This document shows positions 10,802 through 20,810 of a stretch of DNA of 39,324 nt, in pieces. A program made the translations under genes and the position numbers. Numbering within the stretch: position 1 is the first letter of the stretch; every line of letters begins with the position of its first letter. Under the pieces are notes generated by a model, which ran no database searches, had not been told where the DNA came from, and worked only from the letters and a program-made list of their open reading frames with translations. This DNA comes from Desulfobacterales bacterium (GTDB taxonomy: Bacteria > Desulfobacterota > Desulfobacteria > Desulfobacterales > UBA5852): NCBI GenBank assembly GCA_030066135.1, contig JASJCD010000003.1, positions 1 to 39,324 of the forward strand, written 5' to 3'.

Positions 10802-13348
10802 TTATGACCAAGCGATCAGCCCCGGTGTGTAGCGGGTCCAGATATCGCCCTTGGGCGTGACCCGGGCGGTAAACCCATAGCGGCCGGCGATATTGCAGGG
10901 CAGCTGACAGCTGTAGAGATAGCGTCCATCGCTGAGCGTTTCGGCCACCGTCATTTTCTGGTGATAGGTGACGTCCAGCCGGTCGACGGCGCGGGGGTGG
11001 CCGTAGCAGAGCTCCACCTCCACCTCGTCGGGGTGGATTTCCCCCAGGTTGACCATCACGCTAATTTCCAGCATGTCCCCCACCCGCAATGGCCCTTCGG
11101 CCTGGGTGACGGGGAAGTCAATCATGACCTGGGGCCAGAGTTTGCGCAGGCGTGCGCTGTTCTGGCTCCTGTGAACGGCTTCCGCGGCCTGGTCGTCCAG
11201 CAGATCATGGTAGCTCTCGGCCGCCGCCCTGTAAAAGAGCTGGTTGTAGTCGCTGACCATACGCTGGGCACTGAAACCCTGGATGGCCATCTTCATGGAG
11301 GCTTTCATCATGCCAAGCCAGCGCAAGGGCAGCCCACCGCTCTCGCGCTCATAAAAACAGGGTATGATTTCATTTTCAAGGACGTTGTAAAGGGCCTGGG
11401 CTTCGATGCGGTCCTGATAGTCGTAGTCTTCCAATTCTTCGCCCCGGCCGATGGGCCAGCCGCGTTCGGCATCGTAGCCTTCGCACCACCAGCCGTCGAG
11501 CACGCTCAGGTTGAGCACCCCATTGACGGCGGCTTTCATGCCTGACGTGCCGCAGGCCTCGAATGGCCGGCGGGGATTGTTGAGCCACACGTCCGCGCCC
11601 TGAAGGAGGCGGCGGGCCAGGTGCATGTCGTAGTCTTCGATAAAAATAAATCGATGCCGCAGGCTGGCCTTGCGCCCAAAGTCCACCAGGCGCCGGATGA
11701 GCTCCTTGCCCTCGTCGTCCTGGGGATGGGCCTTGCCGGCAAAGATAAACTGAACCGGCCGCTCGGGGTGATTGATCATGGCTTCGAGGCGTTCCGGATC
11801 CTGCAGCAGAAGATCAGCGCGTTTGTAAGTGGCAAACCGGCGCGCAAAGGCGATGGTCAGGATGTCCTGATCGAGAACGGCCTCCACCTCCTTCATGATC
11901 GTGATGGCGGCGTTGCGCCTTCCGTATTGTTTCGCCATCCGCCGCCGACAGGTGCGGATCAGACGGGCGCGGCTGATTTCGTGGGCGTGCCAGAGTTCCT
12001 CGTCATAAATGGTGTCCAGACGGCTGCCGGCGCTGGACTGGCGCGTGACCCGGTGCCAGTCGGGCCCGATGTAGCGCTCGAAGAGCAGTTTGTTTTCCGC
12101 CGAGGTCCAGGTGGCAATATGCACCCCGTTGGTCACATGGGTGATGGGGACTTCGTCTTCGTTGATCCCCGGCCAGAGATGGTGCCACATGCGGCGGGCG
12201 ACCGCGCCGTGCAGCTCGCTCACCCCGTTGCAATAGGCCGACATGCGCTTGCCCAGAATAAACATGGATAGCGGCGAATCGGGACCGGCCCCCTTGGGTT
12301 GTCCCCAGGCGACAATATTCTTCAGATCGGTCCCAAGTAGGTCGGCAAACGGCTTGAGGGCGGGCGTCACCATGTCCACCGGAAAATCATCATGACCGGC
12401 GGCCACCGGGGTGTGGGTGGTAAACACGGTGGTCCGCGGAATGATTTCAAGTGCGGTTTTCAGATCAATGCCGTGGGTGGCAACCATATGATGCAGACGC
12501 TCCAGGCTGGCGAAAGCGGAATGGCCTTCGTTCATGTGCACCACCCAAGGTACGCGATCCAGGGCCTCCAGAGTGCGCATGCCGCCGATGCCCAGCACCA
12601 GTTCCTGCGTCAGGCGCCGCCGGCTGCCGCCCGAATAGAGCCGGGCGGTGATGTCACGGCTTTCAGGCGGGTTTTCACGCACGTTGGTATCGAGCAGATA
12701 AAGGGGGATGCGGCCCACATGAATGCACCATACCATGGCGTGAATCGTTCCTTCGGGGCCCTCCACCGAGACCATGATTTCTTCTCCGGAGGCCCCGCGG
12801 GCCCGCTCGACGGGCAGCATATATATATCGCTCTCAGGATAGGCTTCCTGCTGCCAGCCGTCATCGTTCAGGTATTGGCGGAAGTAGCCCTGGCGATAAA
12901 AAAGCCCGATGCCCACCAGCGGAAGGTTGTGATCAGAGGCGGCCTTGAGATGGTCTCCGGCCAGGATGCCCAGACCGCCCGAATATAGCGGGACGCTTTC
13001 ATGCAGGCCGAACTCCATGGAAAAATAGGCGACGGTCGCATCGGCGGTGTAGGGAGGCTCCTGGGGCGGCGGATGGTCGACCTGGCGGTCGAAATTTTCA
13101 CGCACACGCTCCATGTGCGCTAGAAACCCATGGTCGCGGGCCAGTTCTTCGAGGCGCTCCTGGGGGATGCGGGTAAAGAAAAGGATCGGGTTGCCGTCGC
13201 ATTCGTTCCACATGCCGGGGTTGATGCGCCGGAACAGTTCGACGGCATCCCGCTGCCAGCACCACCAAACATTGCGGATCAGGGTTTCCAGAAAGGCCAG
13301 CGGTTCGGGAATGAAAGGAAAAACCTGAAAGGTTTGGATATTGCGCAT
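10802..13348 (-). CDS. glgP: alpha-glucan (glycogen) phosphorylase, DUF3417-containing GT35 type
   Basis: N-terminus MRNIQTFQVFPFIPEPLAFLETLIRNVWWCWQRDAVELF (DUF3417-like); FSMEFGLHESVPLYSGGLGILAGDHLKAASD; C-terminal NNPRRPFEACGTSGMKAAVNGVLNLSVLDGWW. Confidence 0.93.
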   Translation of the reverse strand: MRNIQTFQVFPFIPEPLAFLETLIRNVWWCWQRDAVELFRRINPGMWNECDGNPILFFTRIPQERLEELARDHGFLAHMERVRENFDRQVDHPPPQEPPYTADATVAYFSMEFGLHESVPLYSGGLGILAGDHLKAASDHNLPLVGIGLFYRQGYFRQYLNDDGWQQEAYPESDIYMLPVERARGASGEEIMVSVEGPEGTIHAMVWCIHVGRIPLYLLDTNVRENPPESRDITARLYSGGSRRRLTQELVLGIGGMRTLEALDRVPWVVHMNEGHSAFASLERLHHMVATHGIDLKTALEIIPRTTVFTTHTPVAAGHDDFPVDMVTPALKPFADLLGTDLKNIVAWGQPKGAGPDSPLSMFILGKRMSAYCNGVSELHGAVARRMWHHLWPGINEDEVPITHVTNGVHIATWTSAENKLLFERYIGPDWHRVTRQSSAGSRLDTIYDEELWHAHEISRARLIRTCRRRMAKQYGRRNAAITIMKEVEAVLDQDILTIAFARRFATYKRADLLLQDPERLEAMINHPERPVQFIFAGKAHPQDDEGKELIRRLVDFGRKASLRHRFIFIEDYDMHLARRLLQGADVWLNNPRRPFEACGTSGMKAAVNGVLNLSVLDGWWCEGYDAERGWPIGRGEELEDYDYQDRIEAQALYNVLENEIIPCFYERESGGLPLRWLGMMKASMKMAIQGFSAQRMVSDYNQLFYRAAAESYHDLLDDQAAEAVHRSQNSARLRKLWPQVMIDFPVTQAEGPLRVGDMLEISVMVNLGEIHPDEVEVELCYGHPRAVDRLDVTYHQKMTVAETLSDGRYLYSCQLPCNIAGRYGFTARVTPKGDIWTRYTPGLIAWS

Positions 13349-13471
13349 GCAACTGCCTCCGTATGATGTCGATTGGGTTACCGCCGTGTACCGAGCAAGT
13401 CGGCGATGCACGGCGGGATAAAATGGGGCATCGCCTTGAACAATAATCGTCCGGTGCGTTTTCGCAATCTT

Positions 13472-16400
13472 TTATCCATCCTTGGCGGCGGTGAGCAGAC
13501 GCCAGACCCGCAAGACTTCACTGGCCGACCAGGCCTGGGCGTCACAGCCGCGGGGGAGATGGGGCCGATCGCCGTCCAAGATTTCCGCGATATGGCCCAG
13601 GCAGCCGGTCTGCATCTGTTCGACGGCGGATCCCAGCCAGGCCAGCGCCGCCGCCCGCCCTGCCGGCCCGTAGACCCGAAACCAGGCTTCGCAGAAGGAT
13701 GGAAAGACCCAGGTCCAGGCCGTGCCGTTGTGGTAGGCGGGCTTGCGCCGGGTGTCTTCGTCGCCCGTGTAGCGGCCCCGGTAGGGGTTCTGCGGATCGC
13801 CCAGCAGTTGTCCCTGGTGATGGATTTCAAGCGGCAGGGAAACCGGGCCGTCGGCCAGGCTGCGAATGCCGCCGGGTACCAGTAGTTTTTCACAGGCCTG
13901 CAGGATCTGACGGCCGACGGCCGGCTGGGCAATGACACCCAATGTCAGCGCGAAAAGCTGGTTGGGGCGCAGGGCGTCGTCCACCCGGGCGTCGTCCGCC
14001 GGGCAGCCGGGCGGCCCGGTCAGTACATCTGCCAGATACCCCCGTTCTTGGATGAAATACCGCTCGCGGACAGCCGCGCGTACCTTTTGGGCGCGCTCGG
14101 CCCAGCGGTCCCTGTCCGCACCGGGGTCGATTACCGTCAGTAGGTCAAGGGCCGCATGCCACAGGGCCTGGATTTCGATGGGATAACCCTCCCGCGGCGT
14201 TCCGGCCGGGTGGTTGGTATCCATCCAGGTAAAATGCGAAGGGCTGAACAGCAGACCGGAGGCGGCATCCATGTGAACGCCGTTGGGTGTCCCGGCGCAC
14301 AGCGCATGGCCCATGGCGATCAGAATTTCACTAAGGCTTCGACGGCCGCAACGCATATCCAGAATATTCTTCTGCCCGGCATTCAAAAGATCGCGGCAGG
14401 CAGTGAAGAGCCAGAGCGGGGCGTCCGATGTGTTGCGATTGCGGGCATCCTCACCCCGGATCATGTTGGGCAGGGTGCCCTGGTCCTCGAAACGGGCAAA
14501 CTGACGGATGATGGTTTCTGCCAGTTCCGTCTCTTCTGCGGCGATCAGTCCGCGTACAAAAATCAGGGTGTCCCGCCCCCAGTCGAGAAACCAGGGATAG
14601 CCGGCAATCACCGTGGCCAGGTCGCCCCGTCGGACGATATAATGCTCCATGGCGGATCGCAGGGCTTTTTCGGGGCTCAGGCGTGAGGTCGCGGCTTCCG
14701 GTTGAGGCGTTGCCTCGCATGATGGCCGTAAACCTTCAGTGGATAGAACGGCGGCATCTAGACATGCCACGGCCTCTCCCTCGAGATCGAATTGGAAATA
14801 GCCCGGACTGAACAAATCCGAATGCGGGTCCAGGCCCCGCTCCGCTTCCAGCGGACGCGGCACCATGTAGGTCCATTCCGGTTCGATTACAAACTGACCG
14901 CGAGACAGGCGCATGTGGAGGCGGCGGGCGGTGTCCGGGGCAAAGTCAAATCCGCCCGGGGCGCTCGCGACCGCCGCTGGAAAGCTGTCTTCAGGCCCGG
15001 TAAATGCCTTGGTGGTTTCGTGAAAATTGCGATCCTCGATATCCGGGCGCAGGATCAGACGGACAGATTTATTGTCCGCCAGCGCATCGGCCCGGCTGCC
15101 GGCGCTCGAGCGTTTAATCGTCATCCGCAGAGCGTTTTCCCCGGCCCGCATGCCGAGGGCAATCTCGATGCAGACCGATTCGCCCTGGCCGGCGGGTACA
15201 CGAAACCGCCATCGAATGGTGTTATCGTCGTCGACGGCCACCCTTTCGAGCAGATCGTGACGCAATTCCTGGGAATAGCCCTGGAAGACGACCCAGGTGC
15301 GAATGCGTGTCAGCATCACCCAGCGGTCTTCGGGGACGTCCGGACTGAGATTGGCGGCCAGCAGCGCATCGTAGCGGCTGTAGAGCCGCCCCCAGTAGAT
15401 CGGCGTGTGGCACATGCCGCCGCGGCCGTTGGTGGCCAGAAAGATGCTGTCCCCCGCCGGCAGGGTCTCGCGGCGCCAACGCCGGCGGATTCGAACCCGG
15501 CCGGGATCGCCCAGGTAGCGCAAGGGGGTAAGACTGTGCTGCACATCCCCTTGCGGCGGATAGAGGGAAAGGTCAAGGTGGCGGTCCACCGAGGGCCGAG
15601 GGGTCAGCGGTCTGAAAACAGTGAAATGGGTGCCATCCCCGGCGGGCAGCGCGCTAGCGGTTTGAAGCACGCCATCCCCCGCTTTCAGGCGTGCCCGAAA
15701 AGGGTGCGGCGCCACGATCAGCAGCAGGTGACCGGGCGGCACCATGACCTGGCGTTTGAGGTCGTGCGGGTAGGTCCAGAGGGTGGTGCGCGGCGCACCT
15801 TCGACGGCACTCCAGTGCCGGCAGCTGCCGGCGGGATCGGCCTGCAGGTCGGCGGTTATTTGATCGATGTCGAGATCGGCGATATCACCCATCCCGCGCA
15901 GCGCCACCACGATGTCGAGTACGAGGGCGCGCACACTCTGGTTCACGGCGCGCGGTGGGCGGCCAATGCTCGCAGGTGTATGCTGCAGCTTTGGGAGATC
16001 TTCGGGATCGGCCGTCAGGCAAACCACTTGGCCGGCTTCGAGCGGGCATGCGATCATCCCTTCCGTCACTTTGAGGGGTATGTTCTTGCCCGAAAGAAGA
16101 TCCAGGCCCGGGCGGTCCCGGAAATCCAGGTGGTCGCGCGCCCACAGGGCCGAGGCAGGGTTCCGGTCATCTAAGTTGGCGGCGATCACCAGCGTGCGGC
16201 CCGAAGGGCGGTGGTGACGCCGCATGACGGCGACATTGCCGCCATTGGCCTGGATCAGGGTCAGCTCGGCCTGATCGTGGAAAGCCGGGTGGTGCTTGAG
16301 AAGGGCCGTCAGCCGGCCGATGGCGTCCACCTGGTTGGTCTCCGCCCCCCAGTTGAGGGATGGCGATTCGTGGACGACGATCTTTTCGCGGGCAAACCAT

Positions 16401-17740
16401 TCGACGCCATTGGCAAAGGCGAACGCCCCGTGCGGGGCCATGAGGGCGCAGAGGGCGGTGCGCATCCGGGCCCAGGCGCGGGAGCGGGCCGCCAGTCTCG
16501 GGTTGTCGTGGGTTTCGGCAAAATGCACCACCAGTCCGTCCGTGCGCGCGATTTCAAGCGCCCCGGGCAGATAGTCTTCGATCTGCCGGCGATCATAATT
16601 CTGGAAGAGCTCGGAGTAGGCCCAGTTGAAATTGGCGCGGTCAAGAATGTCGCGGGTCACGGAAATCTTACCGCCCAGCCCCTCGAGAAAAAACAGGGTA
16701 TCGGGAAACTGTTCGCGCACCTTGGCCACGATATAGCGCCAGGCTTCAAGTGGGATCATGTAACCGGCGTCGCAGCGGAAGCCGTCAGCGCCGCGGCGGC
16801 ACCAGGTTAAAAAGACGTCGGCCATATAAGTCCACAGGCCGCGCCGGCGATAGTCCAGGCGGGTCAGGTCTTCCCAGGTCACACCCCAGGCCCCGGGCCG
16901 TTCGATTTCTCCCTCCGGATCGCGCACCAGCCATTCCGGGTGCAATCCATGCAAGGCCGCCGCCCAGCCCGTATGGTTGATGGCGATATCCAAAAGCAGT
17001 TTGGCGTTGCGCCGATGGATGGCGTCCACGAGTTCGCCAAACTGCTCCAAGGGGGTCGCGGCCGGATCGAATTCGGCCAGCGCCGGGTCCACGGCGATGA
17101 AGCTAAGGGCGGCATAGGGGCTTCCGAATCGTCCCATGCGTGCGTAGGTCGTGGGGGTCGGATGAATCGGCAGCAGTTGAATGTGGGTGCACCCCAGCTT
17201 GCCGATGATGAAATCCAGCTGGCCCACCAAATCCCGGAAGGTGCCGGACGGTGGAATGACGGCAAAACCCTGGTTGTCGAGCTCACCAAGGGCCGGGTGA
17301 CCCCAGTCGTCGGTCCGGTCACCGCTGCGGTTGGGACCGAACTGACGGACGAACGCGTTGTAGATGACATTGGCGCAGCAGGTTTCAGCCGGCTCGACAT
17401 TGATGACGGTGTTCTGGCCCGGGGGCCACATGGGGTCGGACTGGCCCTCGCCGAGGAAATAGCATTTGGCCTCGAAATGACCCACCTGGTGGAGGGACAG
17501 AACAATCTCGAAACGCCCCTCGTCCACGCGTCGCATGGGCAGATCGTGCCAGTCGTGGGCCAGGGGGGCCTGCTGGCGCTCAACGGCCATGATGATCTCT
17601 CTACGCGTGGTGCCAACCCGGCCTAAGTTTGTGCGCACCCAGGCACTGCCCCGGTCGGGCCGTGGCAGGGTCAGCTCGAAGCGGATGCTGTCACCGCAAA
17701 GCAACAGCTGGCGGCTTCCGGTGGCGGGGGTCTGTTCCAT
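13472..17740 (-). CDS. large (about 1420 aa) glycogen debranching enzyme: N-terminal GH13-like domain plus C-terminal amylo-alpha-1,6-glucosidase (GDE_C-like) domain
   Basis: GH13-like GADGFRCDAGYMIP, LFFLEGLGG, VVHFAETHDNPRLAARS in the N-terminal half; GDE-like GYPWFLDWGRDTLIFVRGLIAAE, RNTSDAPLWLF, YHNGTAWTWVFPSFCEAW in the C-terminal half; single uninterrupted frame. Confidence 0.88.
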   Translation of the reverse strand: MEQTPATGSRQLLLCGDSIRFELTLPRPDRGSAWVRTNLGRVGTTRREIIMAVERQQAPLAHDWHDLPMRRVDEGRFEIVLSLHQVGHFEAKCYFLGEGQSDPMWPPGQNTVINVEPAETCCANVIYNAFVRQFGPNRSGDRTDDWGHPALGELDNQGFAVIPPSGTFRDLVGQLDFIIGKLGCTHIQLLPIHPTPTTYARMGRFGSPYAALSFIAVDPALAEFDPAATPLEQFGELVDAIHRRNAKLLLDIAINHTGWAAALHGLHPEWLVRDPEGEIERPGAWGVTWEDLTRLDYRRRGLWTYMADVFLTWCRRGADGFRCDAGYMIPLEAWRYIVAKVREQFPDTLFFLEGLGGKISVTRDILDRANFNWAYSELFQNYDRRQIEDYLPGALEIARTDGLVVHFAETHDNPRLAARSRAWARMRTALCALMAPHGAFAFANGVEWFAREKIVVHESPSLNWGAETNQVDAIGRLTALLKHHPAFHDQAELTLIQANGGNVAVMRRHHRPSGRTLVIAANLDDRNPASALWARDHLDFRDRPGLDLLSGKNIPLKVTEGMIACPLEAGQVVCLTADPEDLPKLQHTPASIGRPPRAVNQSVRALVLDIVVALRGMGDIADLDIDQITADLQADPAGSCRHWSAVEGAPRTTLWTYPHDLKRQVMVPPGHLLLIVAPHPFRARLKAGDGVLQTASALPAGDGTHFTVFRPLTPRPSVDRHLDLSLYPPQGDVQHSLTPLRYLGDPGRVRIRRRWRRETLPAGDSIFLATNGRGGMCHTPIYWGRLYSRYDALLAANLSPDVPEDRWVMLTRIRTWVVFQGYSQELRHDLLERVAVDDDNTIRWRFRVPAGQGESVCIEIALGMRAGENALRMTIKRSSAGSRADALADNKSVRLILRPDIEDRNFHETTKAFTGPEDSFPAAVASAPGGFDFAPDTARRLHMRLSRGQFVIEPEWTYMVPRPLEAERGLDPHSDLFSPGYFQFDLEGEAVACLDAAVLSTEGLRPSCEATPQPEAATSRLSPEKALRSAMEHYIVRRGDLATVIAGYPWFLDWGRDTLIFVRGLIAAEETELAETIIRQFARFEDQGTLPNMIRGEDARNRNTSDAPLWLFTACRDLLNAGQKNILDMRCGRRSLSEILIAMGHALCAGTPNGVHMDAASGLLFSPSHFTWMDTNHPAGTPREGYPIEIQALWHAALDLLTVIDPGADRDRWAERAQKVRAAVRERYFIQERGYLADVLTGPPGCPADDARVDDALRPNQLFALTLGVIAQPAVGRQILQACEKLLVPGGIRSLADGPVSLPLEIHHQGQLLGDPQNPYRGRYTGDEDTRRKPAYHNGTAWTWVFPSFCEAWFRVYGPAGRAAALAWLGSAVEQMQTGCLGHIAEILDGDRPHLPRGCDAQAWSASEVLRVWRLLTAAKDG

Positions 17741-17903
17741 GGCTGTGAGGGGGGGCTCCTTCTGAAATCCGTCGGCAATTGCAGGCCGTTTCGGGGCTAT
17801 GAAAACGTCGCGCCGGCGCCACTTCAACATCGTGTCATCGCGTGGCGGCCGAACCGATAAGGTGTGTGCCCCGGCTCAGAACGGCCGCCCAGGCCACAGG
17901 GAC

Positions 17904-19283
17904 TTAAAAGGTCATGTCGGCGCTCAGTATGCTGCCGGCGCGGATCACCTTCTGGTCTCTACCGGAATTGGTCAGGCGAACCTGTCCCTTGACCGCAACC
18001 GAACTTTCAAAGCGAATATCGCCCTGGATGCGCAACGCTTCACATTCCAGCAGGGACGGTATGCCATCCGGGAAACGGGCCTCGAACTGGTCGATGCGGC
18101 TGTAGAATTCGGGGTCCAGGCTGATCAGCGGGTCTGCCGCTGTACATTGGGGATGCCGTTCCAGCTGGAATTGGTCGTTGAGCTGGAAGCGGTCCGAGCG
18201 CACGATCAATAGATCATTGCATTTTTTGACCGGGAAAAACCGGCCGCGCGGCACGAGGACGGCGCGGGCCCTCTCAAACAACCCAATGGCGGCACCCATG
18301 GCGGATTCGAGCTGATATACCGGCGGACTGTCAGGATCCCGCGGATCGAGGGTTTTGGGATTGACGATGAGGGGCAGCTTGATCGTGGCCTGCTGCGCAA
18401 TGAGATCCTTCAGGTCGACCAGGTTGACCCAGAGATTGTTGGTGTTGAAATAGGCGTAGCGATCGATATCACCACCGTCGCTTCCGGTGGGAAACTGGGC
18501 CGATTCCCGCAGAATCAGACCGCCTTCGGAGCGGACGGCCAGATGGCCGCCCTTGGCGTCGGCCGGTGTCCGGCGGGCGACCTCCATCATAAATGGTACG
18601 GCCTTGGCCGCCATAAACCCCAGCAACGCTGGATCCAGGGTGGCACCCAGATTGTCGGAATTGCAGATGAGGGCATAGCGGCAGCCCTCCGCGAGCAGGC
18701 GGTCGAGCAGCCCGGACGTTTGAATGGCCGTATAGATGTCGCCATGCCCCGGAGGATTCCACTCGAGGGCGGGTGCCAGGGGCCATTGGGCCGGCTTGAG
18801 ATCGGACTGTAAAATCTTGGGAAATTTATTCTGCATAAATGACAGGGGCGCCGTGCCGTGGGGAATGGCCGCCAGCGCCTTCAGGGTCTCGGTGTGGGTG
18901 TTGAAGCTGTTCATGAAAACCTGCCGAATGCCGCCGCTGGCAGCCTGCCGCATAATGATTTCCAGAAACGTCATGTTGTCCTTGAGCGGCAGAAGGGATT
19001 TGGGGCCCCTAAGGCCCATGCTGGTCCCCAGTCCGCCATTTAGCGTAATGCGGACCGCCCGCGGCATGGCCTGGCGGCCAGCTTCTACATACTGATCCAG
19101 AACGGCCGCGGCGATAACTTCGTCTTCGGACGGCGGTCGAATGGCCTCGTCACGGATAATGCCCGTGGCGCCCTCGACCACTTCACAGTAGTAGCCCCTG
19201 AAAGTTTCAATCACCATGGCGTCCAGTCCATCGGCCGTCATTTTGGCTGTAAATCGATCCAGGTGGGGATAGCGGTTTTGCAT
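17904..19283 (-). CDS. UTP--glucose-1-phosphate uridylyltransferase, eukaryotic-type UDPGP family
   Basis: LNGGLGTSMGLRGPKSLLPLKDNMTFLEIIMRQ nucleotide-binding motif; ALICNSDNLGATLDPALLGF; KSTPLIVNPKTLDPRD-like KLPLIVNPKTLDPRD segment; start at MQNRYPHLDRF. Confidence 0.88.
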   Translation of the reverse strand: MQNRYPHLDRFTAKMTADGLDAMVIETFRGYYCEVVEGATGIIRDEAIRPPSEDEVIAAAVLDQYVEAGRQAMPRAVRITLNGGLGTSMGLRGPKSLLPLKDNMTFLEIIMRQAASGGIRQVFMNSFNTHTETLKALAAIPHGTAPLSFMQNKFPKILQSDLKPAQWPLAPALEWNPPGHGDIYTAIQTSGLLDRLLAEGCRYALICNSDNLGATLDPALLGFMAAKAVPFMMEVARRTPADAKGGHLAVRSEGGLILRESAQFPTGSDGGDIDRYAYFNTNNLWVNLVDLKDLIAQQATIKLPLIVNPKTLDPRDPDSPPVYQLESAMGAAIGLFERARAVLVPRGRFFPVKKCNDLLIVRSDRFQLNDQFQLERHPQCTAADPLISLDPEFYSRIDQFEARFPDGIPSLLECEALRIQGDIRFESSVAVKGQVRLTNSGRDQKVIRAGSILSADMTF

Positions 19284-19437
19284 ATGCACTCCTGAATTAG
19301 CGTGTGGGCAGGCGGCAGTGGATAGCGGTTCGGATATTGACGACGGTTGACCCTGGCGCCGGCGGGCTGTGCGTCGGTTGAGGCTGCGGCACCGGGAGAT
19401 CAAGCCGGTTACGATGCTCCCGGTGCCGTCGTGGTGA

Positions 19438-20499
19438 TTATACCGGTTCTACCCAGCCCATGGGGTCGTCGGCTTTTCCATACTGGATCGCCGTGATGGC
19501 ATCGAAGAGCTTCTGGGCCATGGGGCCCACCTTTCCGTCGCCGATCTGGAAGACCTGATCCCCAAAGCACAGTTCACCAACCGGCGAGATCACGGCCGCC
19601 GTGCCCGAACCGAAAATTTCCTGCAGGCGACCGGCGGCGTGGGCGCGGATTACATCGTCGATGGTGATCTGCCTTTCAGTGACCGGCAGTCCCCATTGTT
19701 TTCCCAGGGCCAGAACGGAGTCCCGGGTGATGCCGGGCAGAATGCTGCCGTTGAGGGCGGGGGTGATCAATTCGTCGTCGATCATAAAGAAGATGTTCAT
19801 GGAGCCCACTTCTTCGATGTACTGCTGCTCGACGCCGTCCAGCCAGAGGACCTGGGTGTAGCCGGCCTGGTGCGCCTTGTCACCCGCCAGCAGGCTGGCG
19901 GCATAGTTGCCCAGGGTCTTGGCCTCACCGACCCCGCCACGCACGGCGCGGACGTGTTCCTTGGTGACCATGATTTTGATCGGATTGAAACCCTCGGCAT
20001 AATAGGCACCCACCGGCGAAAGAATGATGAAGAAGCGGTACGTGTGCGATGCCCGGACACCCAGAAAAGGGTCCATGGCCAGAATGGTCGGACGAATGTA
20101 AAGCGAGGTCTCGGGCGCCGTGGGCACCCAATCGCGTTCGACCTGCAGCAAGGTTTTTAAGGCCTTCAACATGAATGCTTCATCGAATTCGGGGATGCAC
20201 AGCAGACGGCAGGATTTGTTCAGGCGCTTCATATTCTCCTGGGGACGGAAGAGCTGAATCACCCCGCCGGTCGTGTGGTAGGCTTTGAGGCCTTCGAAGA
20301 CGCCCTGCCCGTAGTGGAGAACCATGGTGGACGGATCCATCGTAATGGGACCATAGGGCTCGATGCGTGGATTGTGCCATCCCCTTTCCGGATCGTAGTC
20401 CATGTTGAACATGTGGTCTGTAAAAAGGGTTCCGAATCCAAGGTTGCTGTCGTCCGGTTTGGGTTTCGGGGATGCGGCCTTGGTTATGGTGATCTCCAT
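19438..20499 (-). CDS. ilvE: branched-chain amino acid aminotransferase
   Basis: HYGQGVFEGLKAYHTTGGVIQLFRPQENMKRLNKSC; EQQYIEEVGSMNIFFMIDDELITPALNGSILPGITRDSVL; EIFGSGTAAVISPVG. Confidence 0.95.
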   Translation of the reverse strand: MEITITKAASPKPKPDDSNLGFGTLFTDHMFNMDYDPERGWHNPRIEPYGPITMDPSTMVLHYGQGVFEGLKAYHTTGGVIQLFRPQENMKRLNKSCRLLCIPEFDEAFMLKALKTLLQVERDWVPTAPETSLYIRPTILAMDPFLGVRASHTYRFFIILSPVGAYYAEGFNPIKIMVTKEHVRAVRGGVGEAKTLGNYAASLLAGDKAHQAGYTQVLWLDGVEQQYIEEVGSMNIFFMIDDELITPALNGSILPGITRDSVLALGKQWGLPVTERQITIDDVIRAHAAGRLQEIFGSGTAAVISPVGELCFGDQVFQIGDGKVGPMAQKLFDAITAIQYGKADDPMGWVEPV

Positions 20500-20810
20500 A
20501 ACATCCTCCTGCTGTGCAAGGTTGGGGCTGTGAACCCGCGGTAGGCGATAGGGATCACGGCTTTTCAATTATCAGGGGCAGCATGTCTCGCCCATCGGGT
20601 CGACGGCCGCAGCAATTCGAATTGAGAAATAAAATTTCATAGCATGCTGGTTGGGTAAATCAAGCCAAATCCAGTGTTTGCCCTAAAATGGTTCGGGGGC
20701 GTTTGACTTGGGGTGGGTTTCCGGATAATGAAAGGGCTCCCGAATTCCGGGGAATCCGGCGCAAACCGGGAAAATATACCGAATATACACCTGGAGGCTT
20801 TAGCCATAAG

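Noticed and set aside
14792-16174. 460-aa plus-strand ORF inside the debranching enzyme region
   Set aside because: Antisense to the well-supported minus-strand debranching gene, with no recognisable motif and a biased composition.
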